A DNA stretch of 21,321 nt, taken from assembly GCA_965659675.1 (NCBI GenBank), contig CBFHWY010000047.1:1-21321 (forward strand), read 5' to 3'. This stretch comes from CBFHWY01 sp965659675. GTDB lineage: Bacteria > Bacteroidota > Bacteroidia > Flavobacteriales_G > Salibacteraceae. Position 1 is the stretch's first letter, and each line of letters opens with the position of its first letter. The notes under the pieces are model-generated. The model had not been told where the DNA came from. It worked only from the letters and a program-made list of their open reading frames with translations, and did not search any database. The position numbers and the translations under genes were made by a program. Shown one piece after another: positions 13,300 through 21,321 of the stretch.

Positions 13300-15465
13300 A
13301 TGAGAAAAATGATGAAATCAGGCTTGCTACTTGCTAGCTTTTTGATCTTCCTGGTGCAGATATCCAGGGCTAAAGAAGGTATGTGGATCCCCTCTCTGAT
13401 CAATGATGTGATGGAAGGTGAAATGAAGACCATGGGTATGAAGTTGAGTGCAGAAGACATTTATGCATTCAATAAAAGCAGTATGAAAGACGCCGTGGTT
13501 CATTTTGGAGGTGGTTGTACCTCTGAGTTGATCTCGGATCAGGGATTATTACTTACGAATCACCACTGCGGATATGGTAGGATTCAATCTCACTCAAGTG
13601 TAGAAAATAATTACCTGAAAGATGGATTCTGGGCGATGAGTAAGGATGAAGAACTTCCAAATCCCGGGCTTACCGCCACCATCATTGTTCGAATAGAGGA
13701 TGTAACGAAAAGGATCCTTGAGGGAACTACCGACCAAATGACGCAAAACGAGAAAGCGGTGGTTGTGAGGAGAAATATTCAAGAGGTCGGAAAATCTGCA
13801 ACCAAGGGAAGCAATTACGGATACATCATTCGGCCGTTCTACTATGGCAATGAATACTACATGTTCATTACGGAAGTCTTCGAGGATGTCCGATTGGTTG
13901 GCGCTCCACCTTCATCTATCGGGAAATTCGGTTTTGATACAGATAACTGGGTGTGGCCCAGACATACAGGGGATTTCAGCATTTTTAGGATCTATGCAAA
14001 CAAGGACAATAAACCAGCTAAGTTCGCTGAAGACAATGTGCCTTATAAGCCAAGACATCACTTTAAAGTGAACTTAAAAGGCGTTGATAAAGGTGACTTT
14101 ACCATGGTTTATGGCTTCCCTGGAAGAACTCAGGAATATCTGACCTCACATATGGTTGATCATATCATAAACAAGCAGGATCCAGGTCGCATCAAGATGC
14201 GCGATAAGAGTCTGGAGATCATCAATGCCGCTATGCGCGAGAGTGAGAAGACCAAGATCCAATATGCAGCCAAGCAAAGCAGGATAAGCAATGCCTGGAA
14301 GAAGTGGCGCGGTGAGGTAAAAGGACTTCGAAGGCTAAATGCCATTGAGAAGAAGAAGGCTATTGAGGAGAAGTTCCAGCAAAAAGTTGACAGCGACCCG
14401 AAATTCAAGGAATATCAGCCTTTGCTCGCTGCATTTGAAGAAACATATAGCGAATACCTTCAGCTCGATTATGCTAGAGACATGTTTATTGAGTTATTCT
14501 ATTACGGTCCTGAGATCATTCGCTTTTCCGACCGCTTTGCCAAGCTAAAGGCAATTCTTGAAGCTGACACCCTGGGTCAGGAGGTCGTCGATAAGGAAAT
14601 AGATGGACTGAAACGAAGCATTGATGGCCATTTTAAGAATTACAATGAAGCCATCGATCTCGATCTTTTGGGTTCACTACTTGCGCTATATTTTGAAGAA
14701 GTGAAAGATGAGCTCGAACCAGAAACAGCGAAACTCATCAATGACAAATACGATGGAGATGCTCGGGCTTTTGCGCAAAAACTGTTTGATAAGAGCATGT
14801 TCGATGACAAGGATCGCTTGCTTAAGTTCCTCGAGAAACCAAAAGCCAAGAAGATCGCTAAAGACCCCGCTTTTGAACTGAGGTCGAGCTTGCTTGATGC
14901 CTATTTTGCAAATGTGAAACCCAAGCATGCTAAATTGAACACTAAGATCGATAGTCTATACGGAATATACATGCAAGCCTTGATGGAAGTGCTTCCAGAC
15001 AATAGAACATACTTCTCAGATGCTAACTCTACTTTGAGAATCAGCTATGGTAAAGTGGAGGGTTATGAAGCTGCTGATGCTGTTAAGTATAAGTACTATA
15101 CTACGCTGGATGGCATCGTTGAAAAGTACATCCCAGGGGATTATGAATTTGATGTGCCTGAAAAGCTAATCGAGCTTTATGAGAATAAGGACTATGGTAA
15201 ATATGGAAGAAATGGTGAAATGAGGGTATGTTTTACTGCCTCTAATCACACTACGGGAGGAAACTCAGGTAGCCCGGTACTGGATGCCAATGGATATTTA
15301 GTGGGCTTGAACTTTGATCGTGTTTGGGAAGGAACCATGAGCGATATCATGTTCGACCCAGAGAAATGTCGGAACATCATGGTCGACCTTAACTATGTAC
15401 TTTTTATCGTAGACAAATTTGCCGGAGCCGGACACCTGGTTGAGGAAATGAGCCTGGTTGAATGA
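13300..15465 (+). CDS. dpp11: S46-family dipeptidyl-peptidase, DPP11-like (Asp/Glu-specific)
   Basis: 721 aa from the ATG at 13300, chosen so that the signal peptide (residues 1-24) is at the N-terminus. An in-frame ATG 16 codons earlier is not needed. It has the S46 chymotrypsin-like triad: TNHHCGYG (H89), HTGDFSIFR (D225) and TTGGNSGSPV (S656). Arginine follows NFD (R674). By offset from S656 it corresponds to R673 of Porphyromonas DPP11, which fixes specificity for Asp or Glu at P1, whereas DPP7 has Gly there. The enzyme is periplasmic and releases dipeptides from oligopeptides. It is the first gene of an operon with the bestrophin and cupin-methyltransferase genes (ATGA overlap at 15462-15465). 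The subfamily call rests on that one residue and the flanking VWEGTMSDI motif. Confidence 0.92.
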   Translation: MRKMMKSGLLLASFLIFLVQISRAKEGMWIPSLINDVMEGEMKTMGMKLSAEDIYAFNKSSMKDAVVHFGGGCTSELISDQGLLLTNHHCGYGRIQSHSSVENNYLKDGFWAMSKDEELPNPGLTATIIVRIEDVTKRILEGTTDQMTQNEKAVVVRRNIQEVGKSATKGSNYGYIIRPFYYGNEYYMFITEVFEDVRLVGAPPSSIGKFGFDTDNWVWPRHTGDFSIFRIYANKDNKPAKFAEDNVPYKPRHHFKVNLKGVDKGDFTMVYGFPGRTQEYLTSHMVDHIINKQDPGRIKMRDKSLEIINAAMRESEKTKIQYAAKQSRISNAWKKWRGEVKGLRRLNAIEKKKAIEEKFQQKVDSDPKFKEYQPLLAAFEETYSEYLQLDYARDMFIELFYYGPEIIRFSDRFAKLKAILEADTLGQEVVDKEIDGLKRSIDGHFKNYNEAIDLDLLGSLLALYFEEVKDELEPETAKLINDKYDGDARAFAQKLFDKSMFDDKDRLLKFLEKPKAKKIAKDPAFELRSSLLDAYFANVKPKHAKLNTKIDSLYGIYMQALMEVLPDNRTYFSDANSTLRISYGKVEGYEAADAVKYKYYTTLDGIVEKYIPGDYEFDVPEKLIELYENKDYGKYGRNGEMRVCFTASNHTTGGNSGSPVLDANGYLVGLNFDRVWEGTMSDIMFDPEKCRNIMVDLNYVLFIVDKFAGAGHLVEEMSLVE

Positions 15466-16331
15466 AGCACTACAATCCACATGCTTGGGTAAGTTTGATT
15501 TTTCATGCCTATAGCAGGGATATACTGAGACAGATGTTTCCTGCGATGATCATCATCGCTGCATTTTGTGCTGGATTCACTTTTGTGGTTCAATATTTTG
15601 AGATTGAACTCTATCATAATCTGGCTATTCATTCTTTGCTGGGGATCGTACTGGGTCTTTTTCTGGTCTTCAGGACCAATGGTGCTTACGATCGCTGGTG
15701 GGAAGGGCGCAAGTTATGGGGATCACTATTGAACACCTGTAGAAACTTTGCAAATAAACTCGACGCAAGTTTGGATGCGGCAAATAAAGAGGACAGGGAA
15801 CTTTTTTTTAAATTGTATGCAAACTTCGTGTACTCTTCAAAAGAACACCTCCGTGATGATGTGAAGTATGACGAAATGGAGCCTATTGATGAGGCTTTCG
15901 AGAAAGGGCTAAGAGGATTTGATCACAAGCCGAACTATATTGCCAATCGAATATTTGTTGAACTTAACAGACTTTACCGCGACGAGAAGATCAGTGGTGA
16001 TCAGCTGATCGTGATCGATCAGGAATCCCGCGAACTACTCGATATTCTAGGCTCTTGTGAGCGGATCAAAAACACCCCAATACCGTATTCATACAATCTC
16101 TTTCTCAAAAAATTCATCTTTATATTCATCACGACACTTCCCGTTGCGATCGTAGACCTTTATGGCTACTGGTCGGCTTTGATTGCTGCTGGACTATTTT
16201 ATATTCTGGCCAGTACAGAGTTCATTGCTGAAGAAATCGAAGATCCTTTTGGGAAGGATGAGAATGATCTTCCCACTGATGAAATATCAGCAAAGATGAA
16301 AGCAAACATTAAAGAAATACTAGTTCGATGA
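15462..16331 (+). CDS. Bestrophin-family anion channel (UPF0187)
   Basis: 289 aa. It begins with a short cytoplasmic lead, then helices at about residues 27-45 and 55-70, the family signature FRTNGAYDRWWEGRKLW (70-86), a long cytoplasmic helical region, and two further helices at about 212-245. The total length and two-plus-two helix layout fit bacterial bestrophin homologues, which form pentameric ion channels. The selectivity of bacterial members varies between anions and cations, so chloride is not certain. Its start overlaps the peptidase stop and its end overlaps the next gene, each by ATGA, so expression of all three is tied together. Confidence 0.9.
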   Translation: MKHYNPHAWVSLIFHAYSRDILRQMFPAMIIIAAFCAGFTFVVQYFEIELYHNLAIHSLLGIVLGLFLVFRTNGAYDRWWEGRKLWGSLLNTCRNFANKLDASLDAANKEDRELFFKLYANFVYSSKEHLRDDVKYDEMEPIDEAFEKGLRGFDHKPNYIANRIFVELNRLYRDEKISGDQLIVIDQESRELLDILGSCERIKNTPIPYSYNLFLKKFIFIFITTLPVAIVDLYGYWSALIAAGLFYILASTEFIAEEIEDPFGKDENDLPTDEISAKMKANIKEILVR

Positions 16332-17953
16332 ACCTAACCGAAACGACTTTACCTACGAGTATAAGTAGGGTCATTATGGAAATAGAAGCACTGGAAGAAT
16401 TCACGCCAGCTGCCATTCGAAATATTTTGAGAGAAATTGAAGTGTCTCAAGGCGATCTGCAGGACTGGGCAGACTTTGAGCACTCTCCAGCAGACTCATA
16501 TGGTAGACAAATGATCTACAATGGCGGATTTTATGAGATCATGACCATGTCCTGGAATCCAGGGGACTTCAGTGCAATTCATGATCATGGATCTACACAA
16601 TGGGGAGCCGTGAAGGTCTTTGACCAAATGGAGCACGCCACTTTCATGTTGAGAGATGGTAAGCTCAGCACGCTCAGCAGGGTGGATGTCAGAGCTGGAC
16701 AGGTACTTCCAGTTGGACACGATCTGGTGCATCAAATGGGTAACTCAGGGAAAGAGCGCACGCAGACCCTACATATTTACGGCAACGTAGACGGTAGAAA
16801 TGGTGAGATCACCGCTGATGCAAGACTTTTTGAGGCCAATAGGAATGTGATTCAGCGGGTAGACGGAGGGGTGTTCTTTCACCTGCCAACCAGTCAGATC
16901 AAAAGAGAAGAAAAAGTCTTCGAAAGTGATTTTATGACCGATCTGCGAAATAGGGTAGAGGGGCTCAGACGATTTGATCTGATGAAGGATAATGGTCATA
17001 AGATAGACCAAACCTACTACGAGCAGCTCAGGAAAGGTCTTTTTGACGGCGGAAGAATAAGCGAATTATTTGAGGAGCTGGATGAGCAGATAGATGAGCA
17101 TGGCCATGCCATAGATTCACTATATTGGAGAAACCTGAACCGCGAGTTGATCGAAGCTGCAAAACAGCAAATGATCTATATCGATGCTGGGGATGAACAG
17201 GATTCTTTTGGTTCGTATGCGAAACTTTATGACGATGTCATCGGTCAGCCCTGCCTTGATAATTTCATGAGTAATTACTGGTCCTTTGTGATCGAAAACT
17301 ATGATCTGAAGGTAGCTGATCGAGACCTCTTTTCCATTGGTTGTGGCACTGGACTCATAGAAGAATATCTCATCGATAAAAAAGGCTTTTCCCATGATAA
17401 GGTTTATGGTATGGACCTGTCAGAAGCAATGGTAGCAGAGGCCAGAAAACGAATCAATGCGGATGTGGGAAATGCCCTTGAACTCGATCCTGAAATTCGC
17501 CAGTGGGACACGGCTTATTGCGGTTTAAACGTATTCCAATACATCGATGAGAAGTTTTTGGAATCGGCTGTAGATCAAACACATGCCATTCTCAAGGAGG
17601 ATGGTTTGTTTATTGGTGACTTTATCACAAGCGATCATATTCGATGGTATCCAAACCTGATCTTTTCAGAAGATCGCTCTGTGGTATCTTTCCGTTCCCC
17701 AAACCTCATCGCGGTAGATAATTTCATGTATCAGGAAAGTGAGATCGTGAATTTAAGACATGGGAATGGAAAGATGATGCTTACCTATGAAGGAAAGCAT
17801 AGGCGTTATCTCGCTCCAATGAGCAAAGTGAGAAGAATGTTCTCAGACCGATTCAGCCAGGTCGATTTTTACGATGCGGTGACCCTGGAGCCCATTGATG
17901 AGGGGGCTGAAACCTGTGCTAGTACTCGTTACCTCGTTGTAGCGCGGAAATAA
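16328..17953 (+). CDS. Cysteine-dioxygenase-like cupin fused to SAM methyltransferase
   Basis: 541 aa in one uninterrupted frame. Residues about 20-165 form a cupin resembling cysteine dioxygenase: R60 in YGRQMIY, metal-ligand candidates H85 and H87 in IHDHGST, H135 in LVHQMGN, and Y151 in LHIYG. The position of the crosslinked Cys of mammalian CDO (C93) is W92. Residues about 180-290 are a helical linker. Residues about 295-541 are a class I methyltransferase with motif I SIGCGTG (336-342) and acidic D363 in VYGMDLSEAM. The substrate of neither domain is known. Together they might oxidise and methylate a thiol, but that is a guess. It is translationally coupled to the bestrophin gene. Confidence 0.85.
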   Translation: MNLTETTLPTSISRVIMEIEALEEFTPAAIRNILREIEVSQGDLQDWADFEHSPADSYGRQMIYNGGFYEIMTMSWNPGDFSAIHDHGSTQWGAVKVFDQMEHATFMLRDGKLSTLSRVDVRAGQVLPVGHDLVHQMGNSGKERTQTLHIYGNVDGRNGEITADARLFEANRNVIQRVDGGVFFHLPTSQIKREEKVFESDFMTDLRNRVEGLRRFDLMKDNGHKIDQTYYEQLRKGLFDGGRISELFEELDEQIDEHGHAIDSLYWRNLNRELIEAAKQQMIYIDAGDEQDSFGSYAKLYDDVIGQPCLDNFMSNYWSFVIENYDLKVADRDLFSIGCGTGLIEEYLIDKKGFSHDKVYGMDLSEAMVAEARKRINADVGNALELDPEIRQWDTAYCGLNVFQYIDEKFLESAVDQTHAILKEDGLFIGDFITSDHIRWYPNLIFSEDRSVVSFRSPNLIAVDNFMYQESEIVNLRHGNGKMMLTYEGKHRRYLAPMSKVRRMFSDRFSQVDFYDAVTLEPIDEGAETCASTRYLVVARK

Positions 17954-17977
17954 TCGAGGAACTTCATAAGACCTGTC

Positions 17978-18007
17978 TTTGATGAACAGATTAAATGAAG
18001 ATTTTTG
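17978..18007 (+). promoter_or_regulatory. Candidate promoter of the T9SS cargo gene
   Basis: TTTG at 17978-17981 and GATTTTTG at 18000-18007 are separated by 18 nt, one mismatch from the Bacteroidota -33/-7 pair TTTG and TAnnTTTG. The predicted start site falls at about 18011-18012, directly at the ATG at 18012. This argues against the upstream in-frame ATG at 17979. Confidence 0.4.
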
Positions 18008-18011
18008 CACT

Positions 18012-21000
18012 ATGCGCATACTGCTTGTGGCTTTGTCTTTTCTCTGTGCTGGAATCCTGCCTGCTCAAAACATTAGTGGGATCATAAACTCCTATGCTGA
18101 GGTAACAGCCATTTCTGGGAGAAACTTCACCATTGGCACTCCTGGTGGTAAAACTGGAGCGGCATTGTCAGATTATGATGCGGGTTCGGTGGTATTGATC
18201 TACCAGGCGAAAGGAGCGAGTGGCGACACCACCAACGTTAGCACTTTTGGCGAAATCAACAGCTACAATTCTGCGGGCCGTTATGAAATGACCTTTGTGA
18301 AATCCAGAGTGGGTAGTGTGGTAAAACTGACCAACGTCCGAAATTCTTATGATGCCGATGGCAAAGTACAACTCGTAAGTGTTCCTAATTACACGACCGC
18401 CACGATAAACGCCACACTTACGGCCAGTGACTGGAATGATTCTCTTGGTTGGGGCGGTATCCTTGCGCTTAAAGCTGAAGTACTTGAAATCGGTGCCAAT
18501 ATTGACCTCGCAGGAAAAGGATTTGAAGGAGGAGGAGTTTCTGACGATGTCTCTGACCCCTGTAATGCTGCTAATAATACCACCTATGCATCGACCAATG
18601 TGAAATTTGGTTTCAAGGGAGAAGGAATTATTGATTTTCCATCACTAAATCGCGCCAGAGCTGAAATTGGAAATGGGGGAGGGGGAGCAAACCCTCACAA
18701 CGGTGGTGCTGGTGGAGGATCTAATTGGGCTTCAGGAGGAACAGGTGGTATAGGTTGGCCGGGCGACGGCTGCACACCTGCCTTATCAGCTGGCGGTTTT
18801 GGTGGAAATGCATTGGATACCGATAACGGGCGCAGACTTTTCTTCGGCGGTGGCGGCGGTGGCGGTCAGCAAAATAATTCAGAAGCCTCAGCCGGGGGGG
18901 ATGGGGGTGGAATAGTGGTCATATTGGCCGATACCATCCGATTGAATTGTCCAGGCTCATATGACCTTTCTGTTGATGGCGAGGATCCTGATACTTCAGG
19001 ACAAGATGGTGCAGGTGGCGGTGGTGCTGGAGGTTCAATTATCATAAATACAAATGCTTATGACGCGGGAAGCTGTACTTTGTCAGTACATGCGAACGGT
19101 GGAAATGGCGCAGATGTGGAACACCCTGATACTCATGGAGGTGGCGGTGGTGGTGCTACAGGACCAATAGCTACAAACATTGCCAATACCAGTGGGGTGA
19201 TCTTTTCTTCTACCCCTGGTCAAAATGGTGAGGACTGCGATACATGTACTGCCGGAGGAAGTACGAGCGAGGTGGGTACTGAACCCGCAAATGATTCAAT
19301 TGTAGGAGTAATTATTCCCGGAGATGCGAATGGCTTTTCTTGCGCGCCAGGCGGACTGGGTTCAGGACTTTTACTCTGGGTGAGAGCCGATGAAGGTGTT
19401 ACAACTGTTTCAGGAGCTGTAAGCGCATGGGCCGATCAAAGTGGAAATCAACATGATCTTTCGCAAGGAACCGGCACAAACAGGCCCTTACTGGTTAATT
19501 CAGGAGATAGAATGATCAACTTCAATCCTAGTTTAGATTTTGATGGATCAAACGACCTATTGGAAGATGCAGATGGTGAGAATTACATTAATGGTTTAAC
19601 GGGAATTACCATCAGTTCTATTCTTCAGGCAGATGGTATCCCAACTGATGATGCCTGGTTCGATACAGAGGACAGTGACAATGCTGATGATGTATTGAGC
19701 TTGAGGTATGATGTGAGTGGTGCAAATAGTGGGTGTACACGTTGTCTTAAAACTGGTCTTTCAACAACCGCGGGAACCATGAATGCGGAAGCACAATCGA
19801 ATCTGCAAACGACTGCAGCTTCATTAATAACCTACGATTGGGAATCATCCACTCAAATGCGCTGGTTTGTTGAGGGAGCAAGCACCACAAATTCAAGTAA
19901 CAGTGCTGTTAGAACAGGAAGCCTGACCAATGCGGTCAAAGTGATCATCGGAGACGGAACAAAAGAAAATTGGAATGGGCTGATCGCAGAGATGGTTGTT
20001 TTTGATGAGCGGCTAAGTGATGCCGATCGTTTGCAACTGGAAAGTTATTTAGCCCTCAAGTATGGAATAAATAAGACGGGAGACTATATTCTGCCCGATA
20101 GCACGGTTATTTGGGATGATGCTCTTAATAATAGCTACAACAATGCCGTTTTTGGTTTAGGTTCCTATGATGGCGCATGTCTGGATATGAGTCAGTCACA
20201 AAGTGAGATCGATCAGGAGCTTCTGGCTGAGAATCCATCTGATCTTAGCAGTGGCGAGGCCATCATGTTCGGGCATAATAACCTTGACTATCTCCAGGGC
20301 GACCCTTCTGATGTTCCTGTGGGTGTAGAGAAAAGATTACAACGAATTTGGTTAACTCAGGAAGGAGCAAGTGATGTTGGAACCGTGGATCTCCTTTTTG
20401 ATACCACAGGTTTTGGTTCTTTGGTGATCTCAGATCTAAGATTACTTATCGATAGAGACGGAGATGGCTTTTCGGATGGGGATGTTGCTCCTGCATCGGG
20501 CTTTAGTTTCGATAATGGTTATGCAAAGATCAGCGGGATCAACCTTCAGGACGGAGACCTGTTCACGCTTGGAACAGTCGATCGTACGCAAAGTCCGCTG
20601 CCTTTAGATCTTCTCAAATTCACCGCAAAAAAAGAAGGGTCTAATGCCGTGTTGGACTGGGAAATGGCTGAAGCTGGCAAATGGAGCAAATATGAAATTC
20701 AAAGAGCTCAGGTTGATATGCGATTCAAAAAGCTAGCAGAGGTGAAGGCAGATGAAAAAGCAAAGATCTTTGGCTGGGTTGATGAAGCACCTCATGAAGG
20801 GACAAATTACTACAGGCTTAAGGCAGTCAATAAGCAGGGTGTTTTCGAATACTCATATATCAATCAGCTGCACTTTGAGGGATCAGACGATATGAATCAG
20901 CTGTTCGTATTCCCTAATCCAATTACCCCCGGGGCTTCAATGACATTGACTGGAGCGAACCAGATCAGTTCACTCACATTGATCGACGCAGTTGGTAAAC

Positions 21001-21137
21001 GCATCGAGATGAAAGATTGGGAACTGAGTAATAGTGCTATTCGATTCCAAATACCATCGAATATCAACTCGGGAATCTATCTTTTGAAAGCAGACAAAAG
21101 TTCCGGTCCTGAATACATCAGATTTGTAGTAGAGTAA
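18012..21137 (+). CDS. Large secreted T9SS cargo protein with glycine-rich and LamG-like domains
   Basis: 1041 aa from the ATG at 18012, with a signal peptide (MRILLVALSFLCAGILPAQ). Residues about 20-210 are beta-rich and unassigned. Residues about 219-386 are strongly glycine-rich (GNGGGG, FFGGGGGGGQQ, GAGGGGAGG) and interspersed with beta-helix-like strands such as GGIVVILADTIRL. A LamG/concanavalin-like domain covers about 446-690 (LLLWVRADEGV, FDGSNDLLED, LESYLALKYGI). It is followed by a domain seen in Bacteroidota adhesin-like proteins (DUF8202-like) to about 855. The last 85 residues are a type A T9SS sorting domain (VFPNPITPG, GIYLLKADKSSG). It is probably secreted across the outer membrane and surface-anchored as a matrix or adhesin protein. 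The specific ligand is unknown. Confidence 0.9.
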   Translation: MRILLVALSFLCAGILPAQNISGIINSYAEVTAISGRNFTIGTPGGKTGAALSDYDAGSVVLIYQAKGASGDTTNVSTFGEINSYNSAGRYEMTFVKSRVGSVVKLTNVRNSYDADGKVQLVSVPNYTTATINATLTASDWNDSLGWGGILALKAEVLEIGANIDLAGKGFEGGGVSDDVSDPCNAANNTTYASTNVKFGFKGEGIIDFPSLNRARAEIGNGGGGANPHNGGAGGGSNWASGGTGGIGWPGDGCTPALSAGGFGGNALDTDNGRRLFFGGGGGGGQQNNSEASAGGDGGGIVVILADTIRLNCPGSYDLSVDGEDPDTSGQDGAGGGGAGGSIIINTNAYDAGSCTLSVHANGGNGADVEHPDTHGGGGGGATGPIATNIANTSGVIFSSTPGQNGEDCDTCTAGGSTSEVGTEPANDSIVGVIIPGDANGFSCAPGGLGSGLLLWVRADEGVTTVSGAVSAWADQSGNQHDLSQGTGTNRPLLVNSGDRMINFNPSLDFDGSNDLLEDADGENYINGLTGITISSILQADGIPTDDAWFDTEDSDNADDVLSLRYDVSGANSGCTRCLKTGLSTTAGTMNAEAQSNLQTTAASLITYDWESSTQMRWFVEGASTTNSSNSAVRTGSLTNAVKVIIGDGTKENWNGLIAEMVVFDERLSDADRLQLESYLALKYGINKTGDYILPDSTVIWDDALNNSYNNAVFGLGSYDGACLDMSQSQSEIDQELLAENPSDLSSGEAIMFGHNNLDYLQGDPSDVPVGVEKRLQRIWLTQEGASDVGTVDLLFDTTGFGSLVISDLRLLIDRDGDGFSDGDVAPASGFSFDNGYAKISGINLQDGDLFTLGTVDRTQSPLPLDLLKFTAKKEGSNAVLDWEMAEAGKWSKYEIQRAQVDMRFKKLAEVKADEKAKIFGWVDEAPHEGTNYYRLKAVNKQGVFEYSYINQLHFEGSDDMNQLFVFPNPITPGASMTLTGANQISSLTLIDAVGKRIEMKDWELSNSAIRFQIPSNINSGIYLLKADKSSGPEYIRFVVE

Positions 21138-21321
21138 TCACTGTTCACTCATCACCTTTTCAGCAGCGTCATAACCTAGTTCAAAAGCTTCATCAGCCCG
21201 ATCAGATGATAGGATGGGAAAATCTTCAATGCCATCTGGTTCAATGAGAATGTCGCAGGTTTTCTTTGAGCGATGGGTATTTGACTCTACGGTGAGATGA
21301 AACACACGCAAAGCAATATCA
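21138..21321 (-). CDS. Partial gene, probable patatin-like phospholipase C-terminus
   Basis: The minus-strand frame is open from the window edge to a TGA at 21140-21138 and gives 60 C-terminal residues. The segment CDILIEPDGIEDFP followed by DRADEAFELGYDAAEKVM resembles the end of patatin-like serine hydrolases (RssA/YchK type), where an aD-x-x-I-x-P strand precedes a helix ending in G-Y-x-A. The catalytic GxSxG and DGG motifs would lie outside the window, so the family is a tentative call. The stop codon directly abuts the stop of the convergent T9SS gene with no spacer. Confidence 0.5.
   Translation of the reverse strand, partial: DIALRVFHLTVESNTHRSKKTCDILIEPDGIEDFPILSSDRADEAFELGYDAAEKVMSEQ

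Noticed and set aside
17622..17634. GTGA-N5-TCAC in the cupin-methyltransferase gene
   Set aside because: Wrong spacer length and internal to a coding sequence.

Overview
The window looks like a chromosomal segment of a Bacteroidota bacterium, probably a marine Cytophagales- or Flavobacteriia-type organism. The evidence is a C-terminal type IX secretion (T9SS) sorting domain, an S46 dipeptidyl-peptidase, promoters of the TAnnTTTG type instead of TATAAT, few Shine-Dalgarno sites, and moderate GC. Genus cannot be assigned. No tRNA, rRNA, CRISPR array, IS element or prophage was seen. No gene-free stretch exceeds 300 bases; the largest gaps are under 100 bp.

Layout. From 1 to 13222 every gene is on the minus strand. 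Positions 1-5302 form a sulfur-handling block. In transcription order it holds a Crp/Fnr-type regulator, a SulP anion permease with a DUF202 protein, a rhodanese with a thioredoxin and a 79-aa membrane protein, and a half-length YeeE/YedE (thiosulfate-transporter family) protein coupled to an OprD-like outer-membrane porin that runs off the left edge. Positions 5327-6342 hold an AlkD-like DNA glycosylase and a DksA/TraR zinc-finger protein. Positions 6399-8460 hold a secreted Ig-like repeat protein and a Kunitz (BPTI) domain lipoprotein. Positions 8544-13222 hold an NhaC-type antiporter, a response regulator and histidine kinase pair, and a DUF3298-like lipoprotein.

From 13300 the plus strand carries three genes chained by 4-bp ATGA overlaps: a DPP11-like peptidase, a bestrophin-family channel, and a protein joining a cysteine-dioxygenase-like cupin to a SAM methyltransferase. 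A 1041-aa T9SS cargo protein follows. The window ends in the 3' end of a convergent minus-strand gene that looks patatin-like.

The main result is a small regulon that can be read directly from the DNA. Three perfect GTGA-N6-TCAC palindromes lie upstream of sulP, the rhodanese gene and yeeE. In all three the palindrome centre is exactly 36.5 nt upstream of the last G of a TAnnTTTG-like -7 element, which places it near -41, the class II activator position of CRP/FNR proteins. The regulator gene next to sulP keeps the R-E-x3-R recognition-helix pattern that reads GTGA in CRP. A by-eye scan found no other such palindrome in the window. The inferred model is one Crp/Fnr-type activator switching on sulfur-anion uptake across both membranes together with sulfane-sulfur transfer. 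The signal it senses is unknown.
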